Positions 45,421-55,121 of a stretch of DNA of 64,000 nt are shown piece by piece. The position numbers and the translations under genes were made by a program. Position 1 is the stretch's first letter, and each line of letters opens with the position of its first letter. Origin of the DNA: Alkalithermobacter paradoxus (lineage in GTDB: Bacteria; Bacillota; Clostridia; Peptostreptococcales; Peptostreptococcaceae); the NCBI GenBank assembly GCA_002029295.1, contig MZGW01000007.1, positions 1 to 64,000 of the forward strand. Direction: 5' to 3'. The notes under the pieces were generated by a model, which saw nothing but the letters and a program-made list of their open reading frames with translations, searched no databases and was not told where the DNA came from.

Positions 45421-47796
45421 CTATTTTATTTCAACTATTGTAACTCCTGATCCACCTTCTCCATAAGCTCCATCTCTTTGGCTTTTTACGTGCTTATGTT
45501 TTTTTAGCATTTGTTTAATACCACTTTTCAGAACTCCTGTCCCAACACCATGTATAATAGTTACTTTAGGAAGCCCTGCAAGGTAAGCATCATCAAGGTA
45601 TTTATCTACCTGTGACATAGCATCTTCTAAATTCATTCCTCTTAAATCTATCTCGCTTTTTATATTTGAAGCTTTAGATTTTAGTATTTTTCCAGTACCT
45701 GATTTAGATAATTCTTTCTTTATAGAATCTATCTTCTCAAGAGATGCAAATGGCAAGTTCATTTTCATTATACCTATTTGAACTAAAGCTTCTTTCTTAT
45801 CATTATCAACAGATAATATGGTACCTTCTTGATTTAAGCTTACAACTTTTACTTCATCACCAGCTTTTATATTCTTTATTACCTTCTTTGATACTTTAGG
45901 TATTATCATATCTTTTACGCTAGTTTGTACACTTCCCATAGATTTGTTTATTTTACTTCTTATATTCTCTATCTCTTTATTTTTATCTTTGCTATACTCT
46001 TGTTTTTCTAACCTTCTTATTTCTTTTATTGCTTCTTCTACTTCTTCTTTTGCCTGGCTTATTATTTTCTGTGCTTCCCTTTTAGCTTCTTGTATCATTT
46101 TTTCTTTGTTGCTTGCTAGTTTATCAACCTTTTCTTGATATTCATCTTTAAGTCTTTGTATTTGCGTCTTTAACCTTTGTGCTTCCTCTCTTTCTTCTTG
46201 TGCTTTTATTCTATCTTTTTCTATATTCTGAAGCAATTCCTCAAATTCTATATTTTCTCTACTTATTAAGCTTTTAGCATTTTCTATTATATATTCATCA
46301 AGTCCTAATTTTCTAGATATTTCAAAAGCATTAGACTTTCCTGGAACCCCTATAAGCAATTTGTAAGTTGGACTTAATGTTTCTAAATCAAATTCAACAG
46401 ATGCATTTTCAACTCCGTCTTTAGTTAAGGCATAGTGTTTAAGTTCGCTGTAATGAGTAGTTCCTATTGTTCTAGCATTTATATTGTATAAGTAATCAAG
46501 TATTGATATTGCAAGAGCAGCTCCTTCTACAGGGTCAGTTCCTGCTCCAAGTTCATCAAATAAAACTAAAGAGTTTTCATTAACTTCTCTTAATATATTT
46601 ACTATATTAGTCATATGAGATGAAAAAGTGGATAAGCTCTGTTCTATACTTTGCTCATCTCCTATATCAGCAAATATATTATCAAATACGCTCATAACGG
46701 TTCCAAAATCTGCAGGAATATGAAGACCACTTTGAACCATTAACTGAAATAATCCTACTGTTTTTAGTGTAACAGTTTTACCACCTGTATTTGGCCCTGT
46801 TATAACTAGTGTATTAAAGTCTTTACCAACCCATATATTAGTAGGTACTACACTTTTAGGATCTAGTAATGGATGTCTTCCATTTTTTATATTTATATAT
46901 TTATCGTTGTTTATTTCTGGAGAAATTCCCCTCATACTTATGGACAATTTCCCTTTTGCAAATATAAAATCTAACTTTCCTAATACCTTCCCATTAGATA
47001 TAAGCTCATTACTTACACTTCCTACAAGATTTGAAAGCTCTTTTAATATTTTTTCTATCTCTTCTTTTTCTTTTATTCTTAACTCTCTTAACTCATTATT
47101 CATCTCAACTACACTCATAGGTTCTATGAATAAAGTAGCTCCAGATGAAGATTGATCATGAACTATTCCAGGTACACTTGATCTATATTCTTGTTTTACG
47201 GGAACAACAAAACGATCTCCTCTTATAGTAACTATAGCTTCTTGTAAGTATTTTTGATAAGTAGTTGATGATATTATAGAGTTTAGTTTTGATCTTATTC
47301 CTTCGTTTTTCTGAACTATTTTTCTTCTTATACTTCTAAGCTCTGGACTTGCACTATCTGACACTTCGCTTTCACTTGCTATACTGTTATATATACTATC
47401 TTCTATATCTCTAAACACATTAAGGGAAGAAACTAGCCCCTCTATAATTTCATATTTTGATTCTCCATCTTCATTTTTCATAAAGTTCCTTATAAGTCTT
47501 GCTCCTCTTAATGTATCGGCAACCATCAATAGTTGCCCTGGATCAAGAGATGATCCTATACTAGCTTTCTTTACTAAAATTTCTATATCGTGTATTCCAC
47601 CTAAGGGAAACGAACCTCTCTTTATTAAGATACTCTCTGCTTCACTTGTTTCCTTTTGCATATTTATAACTTCTTCATAATTTGAAGAAGGTACTAATTT
47701 ATCTATGTGTTTAAGCCCTAAAGAACATGCTACTTTATCCTTTAGCATATCTATTATTTTGTTATATTCTAAAACCCTCAAAGACCTTTCGTTCAT
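45421..47796 (-). CDS. mutS2: Endonuclease MutS2
   Basis: 791 residues. It lacks the MutS mismatch-recognition domain and begins at the lever region. The ATPase has Walker A GPNTGGKTVTLKT and Walker B LVLFDELGAGTDP. A long coiled coil (about 510-620) leads to a C-terminal Smr nuclease domain (IDLRGMNLEDAM and IIHGVGTGVLKSGI). It acts in suppression of recombination and, in Bacillus, on collided ribosomes. Length is normal. TCCTGAAAATT-region AGGAGG precedes ATG. Confidence 0.97.
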   Translation of the reverse strand: MNERSLRVLEYNKIIDMLKDKVACSLGLKHIDKLVPSSNYEEVINMQKETSEAESILIKRGSFPLGGIHDIEILVKKASIGSSLDPGQLLMVADTLRGARLIRNFMKNEDGESKYEIIEGLVSSLNVFRDIEDSIYNSIASESEVSDSASPELRSIRRKIVQKNEGIRSKLNSIISSTTYQKYLQEAIVTIRGDRFVVPVKQEYRSSVPGIVHDQSSSGATLFIEPMSVVEMNNELRELRIKEKEEIEKILKELSNLVGSVSNELISNGKVLGKLDFIFAKGKLSISMRGISPEINNDKYINIKNGRHPLLDPKSVVPTNIWVGKDFNTLVITGPNTGGKTVTLKTVGLFQLMVQSGLHIPADFGTVMSVFDNIFADIGDEQSIEQSLSTFSSHMTNIVNILREVNENSLVLFDELGAGTDPVEGAALAISILDYLYNINARTIGTTHYSELKHYALTKDGVENASVEFDLETLSPTYKLLIGVPGKSNAFEISRKLGLDEYIIENAKSLISRENIEFEELLQNIEKDRIKAQEEREEAQRLKTQIQRLKDEYQEKVDKLASNKEKMIQEAKREAQKIISQAKEEVEEAIKEIRRLEKQEYSKDKNKEIENIRSKINKSMGSVQTSVKDMIIPKVSKKVIKNIKAGDEVKVVSLNQEGTILSVDNDKKEALVQIGIMKMNLPFASLEKIDSIKKELSKSGTGKILKSKASNIKSEIDLRGMNLEDAMSQVDKYLDDAYLAGLPKVTIIHGVGTGVLKSGIKQMLKKHKHVKSQRDGAYGEGGSGVTIVEIK

Positions 47797-47875
47797 ATAT
47801 TTCCTCCTGAAAATTTACCGCCTAAGTACTAATATATTATTATCTAAACATTAATAATTATATCATATATTGGTA

Positions 47876-47902
47876 GAAAAAAAGAAAGCCCTTAAGCTTT
47901 CC
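47876..47902 (-). terminator. Terminator of PAS-SpoIIE phosphatase gene
   Basis: GAAAGC / GCTTTC stem with a 6-nt loop and seven T on the minus strand, overlapping the stop codon by one base. Confidence 0.75.
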
Positions 47903-49023
47903 TATAATAATTCTATCAAAAATGCAGCCAAATCATCTTCTTGCTTGCTTTGTCTAAATTCATCTACACTTTTTTGAATACTTTCTAGTATATTATCATT
48001 TCTTCCTTTAACTATATCTATCAATCTTTCCATTCCAAATTCTTCTCCACCATGGCCTTTTGTCTCTATTATACCATCTGTATAAAATAGTATTTTATCT
48101 CCCTTAGAAAGAGTTACAACCTTTTCTTCATACTCTACTTTATCAAAGAAAGGAGATATTAAGTTTCCACTTGCACTTAACATATTTACTTTTTCATTAT
48201 TAAATAGTATAGGCAAACTATTATGACCAGCATTTACATATCTTAGCTCATTACTTCTAGTATCTAGTATTGCAAAGAATATAGTAAAGTATTTATCATA
48301 ATCTAGATTAAGATCTAAGAAATGTTTATGAAGTTTAGTTAAAGCATCACTTGGACTTAAATTATTATCATCAACACACTTCATCATTTGTCTTATAAAC
48401 ATAGTAAGCATAGAAGCTTTAACTCCATGACCTACTACATCGCTTATATACATACCTATATGATTATCACCTATTTTGAATACATCGAATATATCTCCAC
48501 TTAACATTTCAGATGGTCTGTAAACATAATCTAAACTTATATTTTCATATATTCCTTTACGAGGAAGCATATTTTTTTGAAGAGCTTTTGCAAATTCTAG
48601 GTCCCTACTCATTTTATCATTCTTTTGCATAATCTCTTTCTTTAATCTTTTTTCCTCAGTAACATCTCTAAATACTTCTACAGCTGCATATATTTTGTTG
48701 TTTACATCTCTTATCGGAGAGCTTACAACAGAATAAATTCTCCCATTCACTATTTCTTCCTTATGATGCATTCTTCCTGTTTTTATTGTCATTTCAGTTA
48801 TACAGTTTTCGCAAGAACAATCTTTCCCTAAAGAATTGTAACATCTTGACCCTATTATTTGCTCCCCTATCTTTCTTTTCATTTCATCATTCACATATAT
48901 AACTGTTCCTGTTTTATCAACAACTCTTACCCAGTCTACCATTCCATTAAATATATCTTGTATAAGATTTTTGTGGAATTTTAACTCAGATTTATTTAAG
49001 AAATTATTTTCTTTAACTATCAT
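47902..49023 (-). CDS. PAS-domain PP2C/SpoIIE-type serine phosphatase
   Basis: 373 residues. An N-terminal PAS sensor (about 20-130) contains a cysteine cluster RCYNSLGKDCSCENC. A short coiled coil follows, then an RsbU/SpoIIE-type PP2C domain with SGDIFDVFKIGDNHIGMYISDVVGHGVKAS (metal aspartates) and ILFYTDGIIETKG. It probably dephosphorylates an anti-sigma-factor antagonist in response to a redox, metal or small-molecule signal. No anti-sigma or antagonist gene lies beside it, so the target is unknown. AAAGGGG precedes ATG. Confidence 0.9.
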   Translation of the reverse strand: MIVKENNFLNKSELKFHKNLIQDIFNGMVDWVRVVDKTGTVIYVNDEMKRKIGEQIIGSRCYNSLGKDCSCENCITEMTIKTGRMHHKEEIVNGRIYSVVSSPIRDVNNKIYAAVEVFRDVTEEKRLKKEIMQKNDKMSRDLEFAKALQKNMLPRKGIYENISLDYVYRPSEMLSGDIFDVFKIGDNHIGMYISDVVGHGVKASMLTMFIRQMMKCVDDNNLSPSDALTKLHKHFLDLNLDYDKYFTIFFAILDTRSNELRYVNAGHNSLPILFNNEKVNMLSASGNLISPFFDKVEYEEKVVTLSKGDKILFYTDGIIETKGHGGEEFGMERLIDIVKGRNDNILESIQKSVDEFRQSKQEDDLAAFLIELL

Positions 49024-49095
49024 AAATCTACCCCTTTAGAATAAATAATTATATTCGTATACCTATTATATCATCTATAAGGGGTTAAAACAAAT

Positions 49096-51495
49096 CTACT
49101 CTACTCCTCTAAAGTAATGTCCATTAGTAATACCTTTATCTTTTAATTTTTCATATACTTTTAAATATTCTTTAGTCACTTCAAAATCATTTTTAACTAC
49201 ACTTGTGTACATTTTTACTATATCTTTTATCTCTTTTACTTCTTCGAGTGTAAAATCTAGTCTTAACACATTTATTCCACTTTTTATAATTTTCTCAAGT
49301 TCATCTACAACACATAGTATTTTAGAATTGTATATTATACCTCTACAAAATTCGTCTTTAGATATTGGAAAAATCTCTCCTCTAGAATCTCTTAGTCCAT
49401 ATCTTTTATTTTTGCAGCCTCTGTTACAATTATCAGTTAAAGTACCTAAAGGACAGTATTCTGATATCATAAGCGGTATTCTTCCATAAACTATTCCTTC
49501 TACATCTATGTCTTGACTATTCTTTAGAACTTCTCCTATTTCATATATATTAAGCTCCGGCGATATAGCTATAGCTTTTAATCCTTTGTTTTTTAAGTGT
49601 TTTATAGAATTAGAGTTGAACACATTTAAAGAATAATCTCCATACATATTAACTTTATCTTTAAATTTATTTATAGATCCTATATTGCAAACCTGTATAT
49701 TTTCTATATTTTCATCAAAAACTTTATTTATGATCTTATATTGATCGTTTCTAACTATTCTAGGTAAAGAGTAAGCTATATTTTTATTTTTAGATTTACA
49801 AATTTCTATAGCTTCTTTTAATGTATCACTATCTTCATAATATATTAAATCTATATCTTCATTTATTATTTCTTTTAGGACATCTATACTTTTAATTTTT
49901 ATCCTTATCTTTATATCCCTAATAGCTTTGTTAGTTTTAGCATCTTCGTCAATTCTTATTTCTACATCTTCTCTTTGATTGAGCTTTTTTCTTTTATTAT
50001 CTAGCTTTTCTATTGCCGACCTTCTCATTTCATTCAGTATGCTTACTGGAATACTTATATCATCATCCTTTTGTATATTTATATTTTCTAGAGTGTACGG
50101 AGTGTTTCCTAGCTTAGATAATTGCTTTTTTATTTTTTCATCATCAATTGGAATTTTGATAGCCTTTTCAACTTTTTTGTCTGATATAACTATTATTTCA
50201 TTTTTTCTATTATCTACTATACGTAATTTAGGATAATCATCTAATTTAAGTGTTATATTGCACTGTATATTTATCTTTTTGTTTTCTATATCATTTTCAT
50301 AACTTTTTCTTGCTTTATCTAGTAGATGACTGTCTAATGTCTTGTATACTTCTTGACCCTTTTTGGCATTTCCTGTAAAATCAAGCTTTATTATACTTTT
50401 GCTATGAGCTTCATCTAGGATTTTATCTCCTATTAATATTCTTCCTATTATTCCTCCACCTAGATTTATTCCATCACCTTTTCTTAAAGTGTTTTCAAGT
50501 TTTATAGTTAATCTTTTAGCTTTTTTATCATAATCTAAAACCTTACCTATATAAAGTCCTATATTGTTTGGTTTTTGAGGATTCATTATTTCTTTTCCTC
50601 GATTTCCTAATATATATCCTCCTGTGAACTTTCTGTTAAATATACTATATAAATCATCCTTAACTTCTTTTTTTACATTCATATCTTTATTCTTTATGTA
50701 ATTATCTAGAGCTTCTCTATAAGCAGACACAACCGTTGCTACGTACTCAGGTCTTTTCATTCTTCCTTCTATCTTTAGTGACAATACTTTAGACTTTATT
50801 ACTTTATCTAAGTTTTCTATTGTATTTAAATCCTTAGGACTTAGAAGGTATTTGCCCTTTACATCTATTCTTGATAATGTATTTAAATCAACTAAATCGT
50901 ATTCCATTCTACACGGTTGAGCACATCTTCCTCTATTTCCTGATCTGCCACCTATCATACTACTCATAAGACATTGCCCTGAATAACAAACACATAAAGC
51001 TCCATGAACAAATATTTCTATATCTACGGAAGTGTTATTACAAATATAATTTATTTCATCTATTGTAAGTTCTCTTGCTAGAACTACTCTGCTAAATCCC
51101 ATATCTTCTAGATACTTAACATCTTCTATTGAGTGAGCTACCATCTGTGTACTTGCATGTATTTCAAAATCTGGAAAATTTTCTTTTATTATAGATGCTA
51201 TTCCTATATCCTGAAGTATAATTGCATCTACATCTATGTCGTATAAATACTTTACATATTCAATACATCTTTCTATCTCACTTTCTTTTATAAGTGTATT
51301 TAATGCTACATATACTTTCACATCTCTTATATGTGCATACTCTACAGCTTTTTTTAAATTTTCTCTATCAAAGTTGCTAGCAGATGCTCTTGCACTAAAC
51401 TCCTTACCGCCTAAGTAAACTGCGTCTGCTCCATTTTGTACTGCTGCTTTTAGTGAGTCAAACGATCCTACTGGTGCTAATAATTCTGTATTCAA
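49096..51495 (-). CDS. U32 peptidase-family protein with DUF3656 extension
   Basis: 799 residues. The U32 domain spans about 1-330: ELLAPVGSFDSLKAAVQNGA, EIFVHGALCVCYSGQC and GGRSGNRGRCAQPCRMEY, where the cysteines form the family signature. The DUF3656-type middle and a C-terminal U32-like half (GRIPLMISEYCPLG) follow. Members of the family act in RNA hydroxylation (TrhP, RlhA) or collagen degradation; for this clostridial branch tRNA U34 hydroxylation is plausible. The start is TTG after GGAGATG. In the run mutS2-PP2C-U32-DUF421-zapA-pheT. Confidence 0.9.
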   Translation of the reverse strand: MNTELLAPVGSFDSLKAAVQNGADAVYLGGKEFSARASASNFDRENLKKAVEYAHIRDVKVYVALNTLIKESEIERCIEYVKYLYDIDVDAIILQDIGIASIIKENFPDFEIHASTQMVAHSIEDVKYLEDMGFSRVVLARELTIDEINYICNNTSVDIEIFVHGALCVCYSGQCLMSSMIGGRSGNRGRCAQPCRMEYDLVDLNTLSRIDVKGKYLLSPKDLNTIENLDKVIKSKVLSLKIEGRMKRPEYVATVVSAYREALDNYIKNKDMNVKKEVKDDLYSIFNRKFTGGYILGNRGKEIMNPQKPNNIGLYIGKVLDYDKKAKRLTIKLENTLRKGDGINLGGGIIGRILIGDKILDEAHSKSIIKLDFTGNAKKGQEVYKTLDSHLLDKARKSYENDIENKKINIQCNITLKLDDYPKLRIVDNRKNEIIVISDKKVEKAIKIPIDDEKIKKQLSKLGNTPYTLENINIQKDDDISIPVSILNEMRRSAIEKLDNKRKKLNQREDVEIRIDEDAKTNKAIRDIKIRIKIKSIDVLKEIINEDIDLIYYEDSDTLKEAIEICKSKNKNIAYSLPRIVRNDQYKIINKVFDENIENIQVCNIGSINKFKDKVNMYGDYSLNVFNSNSIKHLKNKGLKAIAISPELNIYEIGEVLKNSQDIDVEGIVYGRIPLMISEYCPLGTLTDNCNRGCKNKRYGLRDSRGEIFPISKDEFCRGIIYNSKILCVVDELEKIIKSGINVLRLDFTLEEVKEIKDIVKMYTSVVKNDFEVTKEYLKVYEKLKDKGITNGHYFRGVE

Positions 51496-51506
51496 ACCAT
51501 CATCTC

Positions 51507-52118
51507 CTAAACTTTTCTTTTTATATCTTCTATTTCTCTTCTTAAATTTATAAGTTCTTGCTTTATTTCGTTAAATTTATGATCTAGATATTTTGGACTT
51601 TGTCCTTCTTTTATTATACCTAGATCTTTTCTCTTTAGAGGTTCTTCCTCTTCTTTTAATATTACACTAAATTTTCCACAAGCTTCTATTATTGCCTGAT
51701 CTACCTCTTCTTCTTTCCTTATACCTTTTTTCCTAAGTTCTTGTAACAGATCTCTTTCGTTGAATTTTTCTTTGGCCATATTATCAAATAAAAGCTTTCC
51801 ATCTCTTATAAGGTGCATTGGCTTTCCTTCTATTATCTCTCCGATTCTTTTACTTTTTAGTGCTATATACGATATTAATCTTTCAAGTAAAATCAAAACT
51901 ACTAAAACTAATGCGGCATCGTGAAATGGAACCTCTTTATCAAGAGCAACTGAGCTCATTATATGACCTATTCCAGTCATCAAAACTAAATCAAATATAC
52001 CTAATTCTCCAACACTTCTTTTTCCCATAAGCCTTGCAGCTATAAGGGCTACTGCGTATCCACCAAATGTTCTTACTGCATACATAGTATCTGAATAAAA
52101 ATCCTTTAAATCATACAT
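51507..52118 (-). CDS. DUF421 (YetF-like) membrane protein
   Basis: 203 residues. Three membrane segments fall in the first ~85 residues (AVRTFGGYAVALIAARLMGK region, FDLVLMTGIGHIMSSVAL and ALVLVVLILLERLISYIAL), followed by the DUF421 soluble domain (PMHLIRDGKLLFDNMAKEKF). The C-terminus is a short coiled coil. Family function is tied to spore or membrane physiology but not defined. Its GGAGG ribosome site is the right arm of a hairpin whose left arm follows the zapA stop, so translation may be occluded. Confidence 0.92.
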   Translation of the reverse strand: MYDLKDFYSDTMYAVRTFGGYAVALIAARLMGKRSVGELGIFDLVLMTGIGHIMSSVALDKEVPFHDAALVLVVLILLERLISYIALKSKRIGEIIEGKPMHLIRDGKLLFDNMAKEKFNERDLLQELRKKGIRKEEEVDQAIIEACGKFSVILKEEEEPLKRKDLGIIKEGQSPKYLDHKFNEIKQELINLRREIEDIKRKV

Positions 52119-52124
52119 AATAAA

Positions 52125-52160
52125 ACCTCCAGGTTATTTTTTTTATTTTTCCCTGGAGGT
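52125..52160 (-). promoter_or_regulatory. Hairpin that buries the DUF421 ribosome site
   Basis: Minus strand ACCTCCAGG (52152-52160) pairs perfectly with CCTGGAGGT (52125-52133) across an 18-nt A-rich loop. The GGAGG in the right arm is the ribosome site, seven bases before ATG at 52116-52118. There is a TTT after the stem, too short for a good terminator. Confidence 0.65.
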
Positions 52161-52168
52161 ATTTTGCT

Positions 52169-52672
52169 TTATTCTTTTTTTTCTAACTCTACTATTTTCA
52201 TCTGGTAGTCGTATAACCTATTTTGAAAAACACTGACAATCTCTTCAGCATCTTTTATCTTTATTTCTTTTTCTTCTAGCTCTTTTTCTAATTTTTCATT
52301 TTGCTCTTTTAAGGTTTTTACTTCTTCATTGAGCTTTGAAAGTTCTTCTTGCATTTTTTGTATCTGGCTTTCTTTAGATTTAATATCTTCTTTTAAATCA
52401 TTCACAGCAATATTGGCATCTTGTAGATTTTGAAGTGGCTTTTCTAATTGTAGTTTTACTTTATCAAGTTCATAAGAACACTTGAAAAGCTCATCACCTA
52501 TATTTAAAGTAGTAAGTACAGCTATCATTGCAGTACTTAACTTTGGATTAGCTTTTGCTACTTCTTGCATTCTCTCATCTACATAATTAGCAACTGTTAA
52601 CAAATATTCTTTGGGTTCTGATCCTACCATCGTATATTCATGGCCATTTATTTTCACTGTAACTTTATTCAT
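52169..52672 (-). CDS. zapA: Cell division protein ZapA
   Basis: 167 residues. The N-terminal ZapA domain VTVKINGHEYTMVGSEPKEYLLTVANYVDERM, with MIAVLTTLNIGDELFK, is followed by a long coiled coil (about 75-165, heptad-rich Glu/Lys). It cross-links FtsZ filaments at midcell. The coil is longer than in short ZapA proteins but typical of clostridia. GAGGTAGT precedes ATG. It lies directly after pheT, the usual Firmicutes neighbourhood. Confidence 0.93.
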   Translation of the reverse strand: MNKVTVKINGHEYTMVGSEPKEYLLTVANYVDERMQEVAKANPKLSTAMIAVLTTLNIGDELFKCSYELDKVKLQLEKPLQNLQDANIAVNDLKEDIKSKESQIQKMQEELSKLNEEVKTLKEQNEKLEKELEEKEIKIKDAEEIVSVFQNRLYDYQMKIVELEKKE

Positions 52673-52730
52673 ACTACCTCAGCCCCTCAGTTCGTCCTAT
52701 TAAATACATTGTACATTTTTTTTTATATTT

Positions 52731-55109
52731 TTACAATCTTAATTTAGCATCTAATTTTGTTTCTAATTCTTTAACTATATTTTCGTGAACAGTATTTATC
52801 TCTTCATCTGTAAGAGTTTTATCTTCACTTCTATACGTTATAGAGTACGCAACAGATTTATAGCCTTTTTCTATTTGATTTCCTTTATATATATCAAATA
52901 GCTTAAAGCTTTCTATTATTCCATTTGAATTATTTTTAATTATATCTTCTATTTCCTTTACAAATATTTCATCTTTAACAACAACTGCTATATCTCTACT
53001 ACTTGCAGGATATTTAGGTAGTGATTTGTATACCTTATTATCTCTTGAAAGAAGTAGTAAAAGTTCAAAGTCAAGTTCTGCTATATAAGCCCTTTTATTT
53101 AAATTGTAGTTTTCTAGAACATCAGGATGCACTTCTCCAAATACCCCTATTATATTGCTATTGTGTATTATATTAGCACATCTTCCTGGATGGAATGTAG
53201 GGTGATTTTTTTCAGGCACTATTTCATATTCCTTAAATCCTATGTTATTAAATAGTTCTTCTAATATACCTTTCATATCAAAGAAGTCATATTGTCCATA
53301 CATTCCTGCAACTATAGACTTTTTCTCTGTAGGTATTATATCTTGCATAGGTATAAATATATTTCCTACTTCAAACCCAGCAAATTGAGGAACTTTATGA
53401 GAGTTATTTCTACTCATTATATCCATCATATTTGGTATAAGAGTGCTTCTCATAACACTAGTTTCTTCTCCAAGAGGATTTAATATTTTTATAAGCTTTC
53501 TCTTAATTGATGTTTCTGGTAAGTTTATTTTGTCTAATCCTTTCGGGCTTACAAATGAGTATGTAAGCACTTCATTAAGTCCCATAGCTACAAGAGAATC
53601 TTTTATTTTTTCTTCAAATAACTGTCCTATGGTTCTAAGTCCCATAGTAGTTTCACCATATATAGGCTGTGAAGAAATTTTGTCATAGCCATACATTCTT
53701 GCTACTTCTTCTAAAATATCAGCTTCTTGAGATATATCTAATCTATATGAAGGAATGATTATTTCTAGTTTATCCTCAGCTTTGATACACTTAAATTCAA
53801 GGCTTTCTAGTATGCTAATCATTTCATCTACTTCTAGACTTTCTCCTAAAAGCTTATTTATTCTGCATGGGTCTATAATCATCTTATTTTCTTTAACAGG
53901 ATTTTTATATTTATCTATACATCCTCTTAATACTCTACCTGAATTTGTTTCTTCTATCAATTGACATACTCTGTCTAATGCTGTTTTTACTAAATTTATA
54001 TCTACTCTTTTTTCAAATCTAGACGAAGCTTCAGTTCTAAGACCTAATCTCTTAGATGTATATCTTACATTATCAGGATTAAAGTTCGCACTTTCTATTA
54101 ATATTTCTTTAGTATTTTCATCTATTTCAGAATTAAGTCCACCCATTACTCCTGCTATAGCTAGATTTTTTTCCTCATCTGCTATCATTATCATATTTTC
54201 ATCTAGCTTTCTTTCTACATCATCAAGTGTCACAAAAGTTTCATTAGCTTCTGCTTTTTTTACTATTATCTTACTTCCTTTTATTTTTGATAAATCGAAA
54301 GCATGTATAGGTTGACCCATTTCAAGCATAACATAATTTGTTATGTCTACTATATTATTTATCGGTCTTATTCCAGCTTCTATAAGTCTTCTTTGCATCC
54401 AATACGGCGAAGATTTAATTACCACATCTTTAACTATTTTAGTAGCGTATCTTCTGCAAATCTCATCATCTTCTATTTGAACATCAAAATCTATATCTTC
54501 ATCACTTTCTTTGATACTTATTTGTGGATACTTTATTTTATTACCAAGTGTAGCACTTGCTTCTCTTGCTATTCCTATAATAGATAAGCAATCTGGTCTA
54601 TTAGATGTTATTTCAAACTCTATCAAAGCATCATTTATTCCTAGGACTTCTTTTATATCTTTTCCTAGTTCTTCACTTGAATCTAATATATATATACCAT
54701 CTCTTTTGCTTTCTTCTACCATATTGTTTGGAATTCCTAGCTCTTCACAAGAACACATCATGCCTTGTGAAAGTTCCCCTCTTAGTTTTCCTTTTTTTAT
54801 TTTTATTCCTCCAGGAAGCTTAGCATTAACTAATGCAACAGGTATGTAATCTCCTACTTTTATATTGTTAGCTCCTGTTACTATTTGAATTACTTCACTT
54901 CCAATATCAACTTGTGTAACTACAAGCTTATCTGCATTAGGATGCTGTTTTATTTCTAATATTTTAGCTACTACTACTTTTTCTATTTCTTCTCCAAAGA
55001 ACTCAATCTTCTCTACTTTCGATCCAGTCATAGTCATTTTATCTGCAAATTCTTTAACATCTATATCTATATCAACATAGTCTCTCAGCCATTTTAAAGG
55101 TACTAACAT
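52731..55109 (-). CDS. pheT: Phenylalanyl-tRNA synthetase beta subunit
   Basis: 792 residues. The domains run in order: EMAP/tRNA-binding (about 40-150, VVAKILEIKQHPNADKL), B3/B4 editing domain (GQPIHAFDLSKI), B5, core and the C-terminal ferredoxin-fold anticodon-binding domain (PKYPASSRDIAVVV). Pairs with PheS to form the tetramer that charges tRNA-Phe. Twelve bases after pheS and under the same T-box. AGGAGGAG precedes ATG. Confidence 0.98.
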   Translation of the reverse strand: MLVPLKWLRDYVDIDIDVKEFADKMTMTGSKVEKIEFFGEEIEKVVVAKILEIKQHPNADKLVVTQVDIGSEVIQIVTGANNIKVGDYIPVALVNAKLPGGIKIKKGKLRGELSQGMMCSCEELGIPNNMVEESKRDGIYILDSSEELGKDIKEVLGINDALIEFEITSNRPDCLSIIGIAREASATLGNKIKYPQISIKESDEDIDFDVQIEDDEICRRYATKIVKDVVIKSSPYWMQRRLIEAGIRPINNIVDITNYVMLEMGQPIHAFDLSKIKGSKIIVKKAEANETFVTLDDVERKLDENMIMIADEEKNLAIAGVMGGLNSEIDENTKEILIESANFNPDNVRYTSKRLGLRTEASSRFEKRVDINLVKTALDRVCQLIEETNSGRVLRGCIDKYKNPVKENKMIIDPCRINKLLGESLEVDEMISILESLEFKCIKAEDKLEIIIPSYRLDISQEADILEEVARMYGYDKISSQPIYGETTMGLRTIGQLFEEKIKDSLVAMGLNEVLTYSFVSPKGLDKINLPETSIKRKLIKILNPLGEETSVMRSTLIPNMMDIMSRNNSHKVPQFAGFEVGNIFIPMQDIIPTEKKSIVAGMYGQYDFFDMKGILEELFNNIGFKEYEIVPEKNHPTFHPGRCANIIHNSNIIGVFGEVHPDVLENYNLNKRAYIAELDFELLLLLSRDNKVYKSLPKYPASSRDIAVVVKDEIFVKEIEDIIKNNSNGIIESFKLFDIYKGNQIEKGYKSVAYSITYRSEDKTLTDEEINTVHENIVKELETKLDAKLRL

Positions 55110-55121
55110 AAGACTCCTCCT

